Assembly: GCA_023429565.1 (NCBI GenBank)
Contig: JAEZDJ010000114.1
Coordinates: 1-27,909, forward strand
DNA length: 27,909 bases
Direction: 5' to 3'
Source of the DNA: Actinomycetes bacterium
Lineage (GTDB): Bacteria > Actinomycetota > Coriobacteriia > Coriobacteriales > Eggerthellaceae
This document shows, piece after piece, positions 15,389-23,430 of this stretch; within the stretch, counting starts at the first letter, position 1, and each line of letters starts with the position of its first letter. The notes beneath the pieces were generated by a model. It was given only the letters and a program-made list of their open reading frames with translations. It was not told where the DNA came from and did no database searches. The position numbers were made by a program, and so were the translations under genes.

Positions 15389-17014
15389 ATGCAATCTGAA
15401 CTGACGGTGGAGCCGCTTCTCGACTCGGCGTCTCGCGCCCAGGATGCCCTGTGCGTCGCCATGGTGCAGCTCTCTCATGTCTCGTTTGCCTACAAGGGCG
15501 GCACCGAAGAAAAATGCCTTGACGATGTCAGCCTGAGCATACCGCGCGGGCAGGTCCTTCTGCTCTGTGGAGGATCCGGCTGCGGCAAGACCACGATAAC
15601 GCGGTTGGTGAACGGCCTCATCCCCCAGTTCTTCGAAGGAGATCTGTGGGGTGAGGTCACGGTGGCGGATGTGGATGTGTCGGTTGCTCCTGCTGCCGAC
15701 ACGGCACGTGCCGTCGGTTCTGTGTTTCAGAATCCGCGCAGTCAGTTTTTCAACGTGGACACCGACTCGGAACTTGCGTTTGGGTGTGAGAATATGGGCT
15801 GGGACGTAAGGCGCATCGACGCGGCCGTCGCGCGGGTGACGGACGAGCTTGGACTGCGGAGGCTTTTGGGCCGCAACCTGTTCAAGCTTTCGGGCGGTGA
15901 GAAGCAGCTCATAGCATGCGCCTCGGTCTCTGCCTATGACCCGGACGTGCTCGTGCTGGACGAGCCTGCGTCAAATCTGGACATCGCCGCCATCGAGGTG
16001 CTTGCGGGCGTCGTTGCGAAATGGAAGGCAGCAGGAAAGACGGTCATCGTCGCGGAGCATCGGCTCTCCTATCTCATGGACGTGGCTGATCGCGTGGTGT
16101 TCATGGACGGCGGCCGGGTGGTATGGGACCGTCCTGCAGCTGAGGTGCGTGCCATGCCCTATGCCGAAACGGCCCGCCTTGGCCTGCGCTCGCTCTCTCC
16201 GACGGTCTTTGCGGCGCGGGAGGCAGGCGGGGGCGGGGGTGAGGGCCTTGACATTCGACAGCTCGCCTTTTCGTATCCCGGGAAGCGGGGCGATGCGCCG
16301 CAGGGCATCGACGTGCGTGACGTCCGCGTCCCCCTCGGCTCCATCGTGGGCATCGTCGGGGACAACGGGGCGGGCAAGACAACGCTCTCGCGCTGCTTGT
16401 GCGGATTGGAGAAGAAGGCCTCGGGTGTGGTGCTCATCGATGGCAAGGCCTGTTCTGCGGCGCAGCGGAGACGGCTGTGCTATCTGGTCATGCAGGACGT
16501 CAACCATCAGCTGTTCACGGAAAGCGTGCTCGAGGAGGTGCTCGTCAGCATGCGAACTTCGCAAAAAGGGCGTTCGGAGGCCGAGCGCCGAAAGCTGGCG
16601 GAGGAAATTCTGGAGAGCCTCGATTTGTCGGGATGCGCACAGCGGCATCCGCAGGCGCTGTCCGGGGGACAGAAGCAGCGCGTGGCCATTGCGGGCGCCC
16701 TTGCTTCCGACCGTTCCGTCATGGTGTTCGACCAGCCTACGAGCGGCCTTGACCGGCGTCATATGCTTGACACGGCCGACAACCTGCGAGGCCTGGCGGC
16801 TCGGGGAGTAACAAGCCTCATCGTCACCCACGATCCGGAGCTTGTCCAGGAATGTTGCGACTGGATTGTCCTGCTCGGGGAGGGCAAGGCTCTCTGGTCG
16901 GGCCCCGTGAACGGAGAGGGCGCACAGCGTCTCGACGCATTCTTCGGCCGTGGCTCGGCGGGCACCGGCGTGTGTTCGGATGTTTCGCGCATTGGCGCAG
17001 CGGCGAGGGCTTGA
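15389..17014 (+). CDS. ECF transporter ATPase with two fused NBDs, second site degenerate
   Basis: A 541-residue protein with two ABC ATPase domains in one chain, replacing the usual EcfA/EcfA' pair. Domain 1 has Walker A GGSGCGKTT near residue 61, signature LSGGEKQ near 167 and Walker B VLVLDEP with the catalytic Glu. Domain 2 has Walker A GDNGAGKTT near 325, signature LSGGQKQ near 424, and Walker B VMVFDQPTSGLD in which Gln449 replaces the catalytic Glu (codon CAG). The H-loop His is present in domain 2 (VTHDPE). Probably only one of the two composite sites hydrolyses ATP efficiently. The ATG at 15389 follows the EcfT stop by 1 bp and has GGAAGG upstream. A glycine-rich linker (GGGGG) joins the domains. 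Last gene of the transport operon. Confidence 0.9.
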   Translation: MQSELTVEPLLDSASRAQDALCVAMVQLSHVSFAYKGGTEEKCLDDVSLSIPRGQVLLLCGGSGCGKTTITRLVNGLIPQFFEGDLWGEVTVADVDVSVAPAADTARAVGSVFQNPRSQFFNVDTDSELAFGCENMGWDVRRIDAAVARVTDELGLRRLLGRNLFKLSGGEKQLIACASVSAYDPDVLVLDEPASNLDIAAIEVLAGVVAKWKAAGKTVIVAEHRLSYLMDVADRVVFMDGGRVVWDRPAAEVRAMPYAETARLGLRSLSPTVFAAREAGGGGGEGLDIRQLAFSYPGKRGDAPQGIDVRDVRVPLGSIVGIVGDNGAGKTTLSRCLCGLEKKASGVVLIDGKACSAAQRRRLCYLVMQDVNHQLFTESVLEEVLVSMRTSQKGRSEAERRKLAEEILESLDLSGCAQRHPQALSGGQKQRVAIAGALASDRSVMVFDQPTSGLDRRHMLDTADNLRGLAARGVTSLIVTHDPELVQECCDWIVLLGEGKALWSGPVNGEGAQRLDAFFGRGSAGTGVCSDVSRIGAAARA

Positions 17015-17060
17015 CGGGAGGCGGGCGTCAAAACTTCGCCTGTTTATCCAGGCATGAGGT

Positions 17061-17097
17061 GGTCTGAGGGCTTTGGGTGAGGCACCCGCCTCAGACC
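17061..17097. terminator. Bidirectional terminator between EcfA and the convergent tetR gene
   Basis: GGTCTGAGG (17061-17069) pairs with CCTCAGACC (17089-17097). An inner stem GGGTG (17075-17079)/CACCC (17083-17087) is nested inside. Plus-strand transcripts meet a pyrimidine-rich run afterwards (TTGCTTTCTTT). The right arm contains the stop codon of the minus-strand TetR gene (17091-17093), so the hairpin serves both converging transcription units. Confidence 0.65.
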
Positions 17098-17768
17098 CGT
17101 TGCTTTCTTTCCTCGAACAGGGGGCTGATGGCGCGCAGGTAGTCGTCGGCCAGTCGTTTCGGATCGGCGGCGAAGCCATCGTCTGCCCACCAGATGACCA
17201 GCTCGACGAAGCTGCCGGCGAGGTGATGGGTGAGGAACCCGCGGTCCATGTCGTGGGCGGGTCCGGGGGGATGGGGCGGGAGACAATCCTCGGCCCGTTC
17301 GACCAGGCTTCTCCTGAGATAACGCGTGAACATCCCCGCATTCTCGCCAACGATGAGCGCACGCACGCCGCCCTCCCGCTCGCGCAAGTGGCAGAGCATA
17401 TGCTCTATGATCGAGGCTGGGTCACCTTTTCCGCTGAAGTCGTGCCCGCGTTCCGGTTCGGTCGGCGCAAGCGCGTGGTCGCAAATGGAGTCCAGCAGCA
17501 GTTGCAGAAGGTCATCCTTGCCGCTGAAATGAGCGTAGAAGGTGCTTCGTCCGACATCCGCCCGGTTCAAGATGTCCTGAACCGTGATTGAGGGGTAGGG
17601 TCGCTCGACGAGCAAATCGAGAAACGCCTGCTGTATCGCCTTTTGTGTTCGTGCCATTCGGCGATCCAAGGCCCGTTCTCCTTTCTGATCCGATCGGAAA
17701 GTTCTTGCTTCCGAACGATTCCGGCTTTTCGTTCGGTTTTGAACCGAACGGGGCTCTTGTCTCTTCAT
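17091..17768 (-). CDS. TetR/AcrR-family transcriptional regulator
   Basis: A 225-residue protein. After an Arg/Lys-rich N-terminal tail of about 37 residues comes a TetR DNA-binding domain: TQKAIQQAFLDLLVERPYPS, ITVQDILNRADVGRSTFYAH, FSGKDDLLQLLLDSI. The C-terminal part includes GSFVELVIWWADDGF, similar to the TetR_C subgroup found in many Firmicutes regulators. The ATG at 17766-17768 is favoured because AAAGGG lies about 6 nt before it; an ATG two codons earlier is too close to the same site, and the ATG next to the HTH has no ribosome binding site. The gene is divergent from the DMT transporter 76 bp away, so it is probably that gene's repressor. The charged extension is longer than usual for the family. 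Confidence 0.85.
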   Translation of the reverse strand: MKRQEPRSVQNRTKSRNRSEARTFRSDQKGERALDRRMARTQKAIQQAFLDLLVERPYPSITVQDILNRADVGRSTFYAHFSGKDDLLQLLLDSICDHALAPTEPERGHDFSGKGDPASIIEHMLCHLREREGGVRALIVGENAGMFTRYLRRSLVERAEDCLPPHPPGPAHDMDRGFLTHHLAGSFVELVIWWADDGFAADPKRLADDYLRAISPLFEERKQRV

Positions 17769-17844
17769 TTCCATCCCTTTCTGCGTTAAGTATAGAACAA
17801 GATGTTCGAAAACGCACAAAACGTTCGAAAGGATTGAAGAGGCA
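17769..17844. promoter_or_regulatory. Shared tetR/DMT promoter-operator region
   Basis: This 76-bp gap holds two copies of GTTCGAAA (17804-17811 and 17823-17830), 19 bp apart, each containing the palindrome TTCGAA. An overlapping inverted repeat GAAC-AAGAT-GTTC lies at 17795-17807. On the minus strand TATACT (complement of 17789-17794) is a good -10 box for tetR, and the repeats lie just upstream of it. The layout fits a TetR dimer binding here and controlling both directions. Confidence 0.5.
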
Positions 17845-18819
17845 ATGGCGGGAGGAAAAGGGAAATACGTCGCATTCGCGTTGGTTGCGGCTGCGTTGTA
17901 TGCGCTCAGCACGCCGTTCTCGAAAATGCTGCTGGAGGACGTGCCCTCCAACATGATGGCGGCGTTGCTGTACTTGGGCGCCGGCATGGGCATGGCGGCG
18001 GTCGGCGGCGTGCAGGCTGCAAACGGAAAAGGCGCTCAAGATCGCCTGACGCGTGCCGACATCCCGTATGTCGTTGGCATGGTGGTGCTCGACATTGGCG
18101 CGCCGCTCCTGCTCATGGCGGGGTTGACGCAAGCGCCTGCCGAGAACGTCGCCCTTCTCAACAATTTCGAAATCGTGGCGACCGCCGCCATCGCCTCCCT
18201 TGTTTTCAAGGAGCCTCAGGGGGCAAGGCTGCGCATTGGCGTCGTCGTCATCACGTTGGCGTGTGTCTTGCTGACCATAGAGGATGTGGGCGCGTTGCGT
18301 TTCTCCGGAGGGTCGATTCTTGTGGTGGGCGCCTGTGTATGCTGGGGTCTTGAAAACAACTGCACAAGCAGGATTTCGGATAAAGATCCCGTGCAGATCG
18401 TCGTGGTGAAGGGCTTTGGGTCGGGCATGGGGGCGCTTGCCATCGCGTTTGCGTTCGGCGACGCTTTGCCGTCGCCTCTGTTGACCGTCGCTGCGCTTGC
18501 CCTTGGGTTCGTCGCCTACGGGTTGAGCATCTTCTTCTACGTGCGTGCACAACGGGGCCTCGGGGCAGCGCGCACGAGTGCCTTTTATGGGATAGCCCCC
18601 TTTGTCGGCGTACTGCTGGCCTGGGCGCTTTTCCGGCAAACTCCCGGCCCCCTGTTCCTGGTCGCCCTGGTTGTCATGGGATGGGGAACATGGCTGGTGA
18701 CTCCGCGGGCTGAGAGGAATCCATCGGGTGAAGTGCGGGACGAAGAGCCCGCGCGCATGCGGACGGGGATGGCTGAAGATATCTCTGCGGCCCGACTCGT
18801 GGGCGAGCGGCGGCGTTGA
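17845..18819 (+). CDS. DMT-family transporter with two EamA repeats
   Basis: A 324-residue membrane protein with about ten hydrophobic helices arranged as two EamA repeats. The first begins FALVAAALYALSTPFSKMLL and the second near SILVVGACVCWGLENNCTSR. The short motif ENVALLNNFE at the end of the first repeat and FYGIAPFVGVLLAW in the second are typical of the drug/metabolite transporter superfamily. The last ~40 residues are hydrophilic and probably cytoplasmic. It most likely exports a small metabolite or toxic compound; the substrate is unknown. AGAGG precedes the ATG at 17845. Control by the divergent TetR is likely from the shared 76-bp promoter region. Confidence 0.88.
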   Translation: MAGGKGKYVAFALVAAALYALSTPFSKMLLEDVPSNMMAALLYLGAGMGMAAVGGVQAANGKGAQDRLTRADIPYVVGMVVLDIGAPLLLMAGLTQAPAENVALLNNFEIVATAAIASLVFKEPQGARLRIGVVVITLACVLLTIEDVGALRFSGGSILVVGACVCWGLENNCTSRISDKDPVQIVVVKGFGSGMGALAIAFAFGDALPSPLLTVAALALGFVAYGLSIFFYVRAQRGLGAARTSAFYGIAPFVGVLLAWALFRQTPGPLFLVALVVMGWGTWLVTPRAERNPSGEVRDEEPARMRTGMAEDISAARLVGERRR

Positions 18820-18837
18820 ACGACTGCTCATGCGTCC

Positions 18838-18873
18838 GCCCCTGCTTTCGCTGTCGTAAACTGCGAGCGGGGC
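18838..18873. terminator. Imperfect hairpin between the convergent DMT and lysR genes
   Basis: GCCCC (18838-18842) pairs with GGGGC (18869-18873), and the stem continues with bulges (GC, then CGC against GCG). It sits in the 60-bp gap between two genes that end toward each other. Plus-strand sequence after it has a mixed pyrimidine stretch (CAACTCCTTTCC). A shared terminator is plausible but weakly supported. Confidence 0.35.
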
Positions 18874-18879
18874 CGCCAA

Positions 18880-19809
18880 TCAACTCCTTTCCTCGAGCCG
18901 GCGGTCAACTGCCAGCTTGGGACAGCACCTGACGTAGCCAACGGTGTAGTCGTAGAAGTGACGCTCGCTGGGTGTGAGCGCATGGGACGGCTGGTAGCTT
19001 ATGCCGCAACGGAGGGTGATGTCGCTCGATGGCACGCAGGTCACCGTATCAACTTGGGAAAAGACGGGTATCTCGGCAATTTGGGGCAGCGTGAAGCCAA
19101 GGCCCCTGCCCTCCTGGACGAAGTTGAAAATGGTAAACATCTGCTCTGACTCGTAGATGTGCCCGAGCTGCACTCCTGCTTCCCGGCAAAGCCGTGTGAG
19201 GGTGCCGTATATCTTGTAGCTCTTGGGCGGCCAGGAAAGGGTTTGCCCGGTCAGGTCTGCCACGGACAGCGATTGGCGACCGGCAAGCTGATTGCCTTTT
19301 GGCACCCAGAAGGCAATTTCAGTGGAGAACAGCTCGGTGGTGACCAGCTTTTCGTCAAAGGGGTGCAGCGTGATGGCCATGTCATAGAACTCGTTGCGCA
19401 AACCCTTGTCCAGACTCTCGTCGTCAAACTCCTTCAGGTTCAACGTGACGTCGGGATGCGCCCGCTCGAATCCTTCGAAGAACTCCGAACCGAATATCCC
19501 CAGCACGCCCATGCTCGCTCCCAGACGAACTTCCTGGACGGCCTGCGCCTTGATTCGAGCGATCTGCTCCTGCAACGAGAGCCAGTCGCGGTTCCAACGC
19601 TGGAGGTACTTGTACAGGATGTCAGCGTATGGTGTGGGGCTCGGCATGCCCGCGTCGTCTGTATCGAACAGCTGCACGTCCAGTTCTGCCTCGAGGCGAC
19701 GGATCGCCCGTGCCAGCCCCTGTGCAGTTATCGGGATGCGCCTGGCAGCCAAGGTGAAACTCCGGTTGGTGTACAGTACGGTGAAATAGCTCAACTGGTC
19801 AGTGTTCAA
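18880..19809 (-). CDS. LysR-family regulator with TTG start codon
   Basis: A 309-residue LysR-type regulator. The N-terminal helix-turn-helix is clear (QLSYFTVLYTNRSFTLAARR, ITAQGLARAIRRLEAELDVQ, LF). It is followed by the linker helix and a periplasmic-binding-like effector domain (VRLGASMGVLGIF ... ITLHPFDEKLVTTELFS ... FNFVQEGRGLGFTLPQIAE). The frame opens with TTG (complement of 19807-19809), which matches the usual LysR N-terminus, and no ATG or GTG lies nearby. A purine-rich GGGAGGGGG lies about 12 nt upstream. A rare start and distant ribosome binding site would keep its level low. It is divergent from the flavoreductase at 20031, whose expression it probably controls, the inducer being that enzyme's substrate. 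Confidence 0.87.
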   Translation of the reverse strand: MNTDQLSYFTVLYTNRSFTLAARRIPITAQGLARAIRRLEAELDVQLFDTDDAGMPSPTPYADILYKYLQRWNRDWLSLQEQIARIKAQAVQEVRLGASMGVLGIFGSEFFEGFERAHPDVTLNLKEFDDESLDKGLRNEFYDMAITLHPFDEKLVTTELFSTEIAFWVPKGNQLAGRQSLSVADLTGQTLSWPPKSYKIYGTLTRLCREAGVQLGHIYESEQMFTIFNFVQEGRGLGFTLPQIAEIPVFSQVDTVTCVPSSDITLRCGISYQPSHALTPSERHFYDYTVGYVRCCPKLAVDRRLEERS

Positions 19810-20030
19810 GCCTTGCTCGCCCCCTCCCCAAGAAGCGATTGGGCCATGCCTCTGAATGGCAGGCCGATTTTGTCATTATACTACCGCATCTCGGTTGGAC
19901 GGCTGTACAGCTTGTCTGCGATAAGGACAGCAAGTCTGCCATTGAGAATCATATTGCCTGTTCATGAGACTAAAATGATGAACGTCGGGCAAGGGGCTCC
20001 GGCATATGGGCTAAGGAAAGGGGACATGCT
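19810..20030. promoter_or_regulatory. LysR/flavoreductase divergent promoter region
   Basis: On the minus strand a perfect TATAAT (complement of 19875-19880) gives a likely -10 box for lysR, with no good -35 at the right distance. Nearby symmetric elements are GCCAT-N8-ATGGC (19843-19860) and CTGTACAG (19902-19909). For the flavoreductase, TAAAAT near 19973 could be a -10 box but has no convincing -35, which fits an activator-dependent promoter. LysR boxes of the form T-N11-A are too loose to assign. Confidence 0.4.
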
Positions 20031-21737
20031 ATGGAGAGGGATAGGGCGGCCAGTGCGGTGACAGACCAAGGGAAAGGCTCGTTCTCGCGGCGATCCTTCA
20101 TTGCGGGAGGAGCTCTGGTCTCCGCCGCAGCATTGGCCGGATGGGGCATTGCCGGGTGCTCGCCGACACAAAATTCCGGAAACGGCCCAGAAGGGTCGAA
20201 GGCTTCCGGCGAAGCTGGCGCAGCTGGCTCCGGCGGCACCCCGCCATCGGGCGGGGATGTGCTTTATGAGCTGGATCCCATCGGGGAGCCGACCGAGACC
20301 GTGCAGACCGACGTTGTCATCATCGGCGGCGGTGGCTCCGGCCTGTCGGCGGCCATCCAGGCCACTCAGCTGGGACTCAAGCCCTTGGTGCTGGAGAAGC
20401 AGGGGTCTCCTGCGGGGTCGTACGTCTGCACTGAGGGCATCTTGGTGCTGAACAACAAGTATCAGGCAGAGGTGGGCATCAGCTACGACATCGACGAGTG
20501 CATTGCCGAGCAGATGGAATTTCAGCATTGGCTGGTGCGCCCCGCCCAGATCAGGGCCTATTACGAGCAGATCAACGAGACGGTGGACTGGATGGAGGAG
20601 GTCGGCATCACCTTCTCCACGTTGCTGGACATGGGCAAGTACAAGAGTCGCGTGCTGCTCTGGGAGCACGATCCCAACAGCACGATGCCCGGTGCCTTGG
20701 TTGGCGCCCAGCTGGTAGCCGGCGCAGAGAAGGCCGGTGTGGAAATGATGCTCCAGACCCCTGTCAAGAGAATACTGATTGAAGACGGCAAGGCCGTGGG
20801 AGTGCTGGCCGAGAAGCCCGATGGCACCGTGCTCAAAGTCGAGGCATCGGCGGTCATCAGCGCGTCAGGCGGCGTTGCCGGCAACTTCGAGATGCTCGAG
20901 GCGCTGGGCGGCTTCGTGGCCACGCCGTTTGACGTGGGTATGCCTGGCCGAGACGGAGATGGGTTGAGGATGGGCCTTGATGCGGGGGCCAAGCCTTGGA
21001 CATTTCCTGGCACGGCCATCGCTTCAGGTCCCCTGGTCATGGGTTCTGGGTGGGGCTCACCGGCCGTGGTGCTGTGCCTCAACCCGTTGATGTGGGTCAA
21101 CCAGGACTGCGAGCGCTTCATTCGCGAAGACTTGATCAACACTAATTTTGCCTATTTGGGCAACGCTGCCAAGATGCAGAAGCGGCTCTTCGTGCTGTTC
21201 GCACAAAAGGACCTGGATCACTTTGAGAACGTCGGGCCCTACTCGCGCGTGTTTTCACTTGGGTATGAAGGGCGGCCTCTGACCGGCATCACCGAGTATC
21301 TGACGCAGGTTAAGGAAAATGCCGGCACGGTGTTCTCTGCTGGCACGTTAGATGAGCTGGCCAACCTGGCAAACCTGGACGCTGCCAAGCTAAAGTTCAA
21401 CGTCGAGCACTACAACAGTCTGTGTGCCGGGGGTTCCGACACTGACTTCGGAAAGTCATCCACGTACCTCAATCCGCTGGAGGAAGGTCCCTATTATGCC
21501 CTGGAGTGTGCCGATGTGCTGTTTGGCTCGCTGGGCTCTTTGTCGGTGACCTCCTCCTGCGAATGTCTGGACGGGGAGTATAAGCCGATACCGGGCCTCT
21601 ATGCGGTGGGTGGTGACGCGGGCGGCCTGTTCGCCGATACCTACGATGCCGAACTGGCCCCCTGCTCGATGGCCGGCTGGGTGATAAACTCCGGTCGTTT
21701 GGCTGCGAAGGCGGCGGCGAAATATCTCAATGGGTAA
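20031..21737 (+). CDS. Tat-exported FAD-dependent reductase (fumarate-reductase-like), lipoprotein
   Basis: A 568-residue flavoprotein of the fumarate reductase/succinate dehydrogenase flavoprotein superfamily. It begins with a twin-arginine signal (SRRSFIAGG) and a hydrophobic stretch ending in a lipobox (GIAGC), so it is probably folded and loaded with FAD before export and then lipid-anchored outside the membrane. A Gly/Ser/Ala-rich spacer follows. The FAD-binding motif is VVIIGGGGSGLSAAIQA near residue 99. The substrate-domain motif reads CERFIREDL. The C-terminus GLYAVGGDAGGLF ... CSMAGWVINSGRLAAK binds FAD. The His and Arg that bind fumarate in Fcc3-type enzymes are not recognisable at the C-terminal site, so the acceptor is probably not fumarate. 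No haem or FMN domain is fused. It is divergent from LysR. AAGGGGA precedes the ATG. Confidence 0.9.
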   Translation: MERDRAASAVTDQGKGSFSRRSFIAGGALVSAAALAGWGIAGCSPTQNSGNGPEGSKASGEAGAAGSGGTPPSGGDVLYELDPIGEPTETVQTDVVIIGGGGSGLSAAIQATQLGLKPLVLEKQGSPAGSYVCTEGILVLNNKYQAEVGISYDIDECIAEQMEFQHWLVRPAQIRAYYEQINETVDWMEEVGITFSTLLDMGKYKSRVLLWEHDPNSTMPGALVGAQLVAGAEKAGVEMMLQTPVKRILIEDGKAVGVLAEKPDGTVLKVEASAVISASGGVAGNFEMLEALGGFVATPFDVGMPGRDGDGLRMGLDAGAKPWTFPGTAIASGPLVMGSGWGSPAVVLCLNPLMWVNQDCERFIREDLINTNFAYLGNAAKMQKRLFVLFAQKDLDHFENVGPYSRVFSLGYEGRPLTGITEYLTQVKENAGTVFSAGTLDELANLANLDAAKLKFNVEHYNSLCAGGSDTDFGKSSTYLNPLEEGPYYALECADVLFGSLGSLSVTSSCECLDGEYKPIPGLYAVGGDAGGLFADTYDAELAPCSMAGWVINSGRLAAKAAAKYLNG

Positions 21738-21777
21738 GCGATAAAGACTCTCAGAAGAAAGCCGTGGCAGACTCTCT

Positions 21778-23256
21778 CTAGGTGTGTTCGTTGATTGTCT
21801 TGAGCAACTCTTCCTTTGATGAAATGCCGAGTTTGCGATAGATGTTTCTCACATGGGTTCGGATGGTGTTCTCGGAGACCGTGAGGGTCTGGGCGACGTA
21901 GGCGTGGGAATGCCCCCGCGCCAGATACCCGAACACTTCCGTTTCTCGGGGAGAGAGTTTTCCTTCGCGCACGAGCGTGTCGCATCGGGTCTGAAAGGGG
22001 TCGACGGCGTTCGGCGGGCCTTCTTCGCGCGCGCCGTGACGTTGGCCTTCCTCTTGCGGCACGCCCTCTTTCCTCATTGAGATCACGAGCGTGCAGAGCG
22101 TGACTGTCAGATAGGCGGCCAGGGCGATGAGGGAAATGTTGCGTCCCATCGCGCCAGCGAAGGGAATGGCCATGACGCCGACGAGCATGCCTGCAGATAA
22201 GGAGGCAACAAAGAGGGCAAACGTTCGGCGGAGGGTGCGAGTCGAGCGAGCCGCACCATAGTGCAGGCAGCATAGCCAGGCGATCAGAGGCATCGCAAAG
22301 AAGCAGAGCTCTCTGGCAATGGCGACAACCATCTGCCACCAGCCCGTCCCGCCGATGTCCGTCGAGGGAAGGACAAGCAGCACGGCCGCGCACAGGCACA
22401 TCGCAAGCGTTCCGTAATTGGCGGACGGCGCCGACGGGCGGTGCAAAACGTGCAGCGTCGATCCGCCTGCGAGAGCGATGAGGGCCGCAAGGAGCATGTG
22501 CAAACGCGTGCCGGAGGGGTCTGACGTTATGCCTGCAAGGGAGGGATCCCACACCAGCCCAATGATGAATGCGCACAGGAGACCGCCAAGCAGGGGTCGC
22601 CACAGGGCTGCAGCCTCGCTTCTCGCCTCCGCCCGTCTGGTCAGCTTGTCCTCCTCGCCTTGCGCTTTCGATACCGACGGCGTGACGATGAGGATGAATG
22701 AGCTGGCGAGTATCTCGCCGAGCGCGAGAGGGATTTGAACCGCCACGGGAAAAGCCGATGCGAAGGAAAAAAGGATGACAGCCGCACCGCAGCCCTGCAG
22801 CGCGGCCTTGTTGCGCGTGGATGCTTCGAGCCCGGCATATCGATAGCTCCATTGCAGCCCGAGGATGGCCGATCCCAGACCGAAGAGGATTCCGGCGACG
22901 TACATGAGAACGGTTGACGGCGTTGGGGCGTAGATCAGCGCATAGGCGGATATGCCCGTGAGGCAGCATATGCCGGCGAAGGCAGCCGGTGCGGCGGCCG
23001 AATTGTCTCGGCGTCTCCCAAGAGACCACGACGAGGGTCTCACGCGCTCGAAAACCGCAGAGACAATCTGGCAAAGCAGTGCTGTGACAAGGAAGACGAT
23101 GTGGATGTCGTGTCCGAATTGGTCAGACACAGGGCTGGCGCTATGGCACAGCGTCAGGATGGCTGCAACGAGCAGTCCCAGTCCTGCAACGGTTGGACCG
23201 TCTGTCTTTTTGAGTGAAAAAATCATGATTGATGTGGCGTAACGCTGCTCCCTCAT
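21778..23256 (-). CDS. LuxR-family regulator with 12-helix membrane domain
   Basis: A protein of about 492 residues. The N-terminal ~400 residues hold about twelve hydrophobic helices, an MFS-like layout characteristic of Coriobacteriia. The C-terminal ~65 residues are a LuxR/GerE helix-turn-helix (LSPRETEVFGYLARGHSHAY, LTVSENTIRTHVRNIYRKLG). A charged linker (KEGVPQEEGQRHGAREEG) joins them. It probably senses a small molecule in or across the membrane and controls the divergent flavoreductase at 23431. The start is uncertain. The ATG at 23254-23256 (with a GTG just before it) has no ribosome binding site and lies inside an inverted repeat; the ATG at 23224-23226 is the alternative and also lacks a good site. 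Confidence 0.88.
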   Translation of the reverse strand: MREQRYATSIMIFSLKKTDGPTVAGLGLLVAAILTLCHSASPVSDQFGHDIHIVFLVTALLCQIVSAVFERVRPSSWSLGRRRDNSAAAPAAFAGICCLTGISAYALIYAPTPSTVLMYVAGILFGLGSAILGLQWSYRYAGLEASTRNKAALQGCGAAVILFSFASAFPVAVQIPLALGEILASSFILIVTPSVSKAQGEEDKLTRRAEARSEAAALWRPLLGGLLCAFIIGLVWDPSLAGITSDPSGTRLHMLLAALIALAGGSTLHVLHRPSAPSANYGTLAMCLCAAVLLVLPSTDIGGTGWWQMVVAIARELCFFAMPLIAWLCCLHYGAARSTRTLRRTFALFVASLSAGMLVGVMAIPFAGAMGRNISLIALAAYLTVTLCTLVISMRKEGVPQEEGQRHGAREEGPPNAVDPFQTRCDTLVREGKLSPRETEVFGYLARGHSHAYVAQTLTVSENTIRTHVRNIYRKLGISSKEELLKTINEHT

Positions 23257-23269
23257 CACTTTTGGTGAT
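23255..23269. promoter_or_regulatory. 15-bp inverted repeat at the luxR start codon
   Basis: ATCAC (23255-23259), TTTTG, GTGAT (23265-23269) is symmetric and overlaps the proposed ATG of the membrane LuxR gene. It lies in the divergent promoter region shared with the flavoreductase. Size and spacing suit a dimeric regulator, so it may be an autoregulatory operator, which would also favour the downstream ATG at 23226 as the true start. Confidence 0.35.
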
Positions 23270-23430
23270 AAGGGTCATCCCCTCGAACAGTGAAATTCAT
23301 TCGTTTCAGCGATACCCGGCCACCCTCCTTTCGCATACCGTGACACGGCGAACGAGCTCTCGCTTCCGCTGATCGGGTTCTCATCCCGGCGGAACCGGAG
23401 CAAGGCAATTCTGGCATAAAGGAGGGTTAT

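Noticed and set aside
15971..17362. 463-aa minus-strand open frame
   Set aside because: Antisense to the double EcfA, which has both sets of ABC motifs; rich in Arg/His/Pro like other shadow frames.
17512..18879. 455-aa minus-strand open frame
   Set aside because: Antisense to the DMT transporter and crossing the tetR start region; no domain and a shadow-like composition.
21738..21777. Terminator sought between the convergent flavoreductase and luxR genes
   Set aside because: Only a direct repeat AGACTCTC is present; there is no inverted repeat in this 40-bp gap.
21641..23074. 477-aa minus-strand open frame
   Set aside because: Overlaps the LuxR membrane regulator in another frame of the same strand; only the LuxR frame gives hydrophobic helices and the DNA-binding domain.
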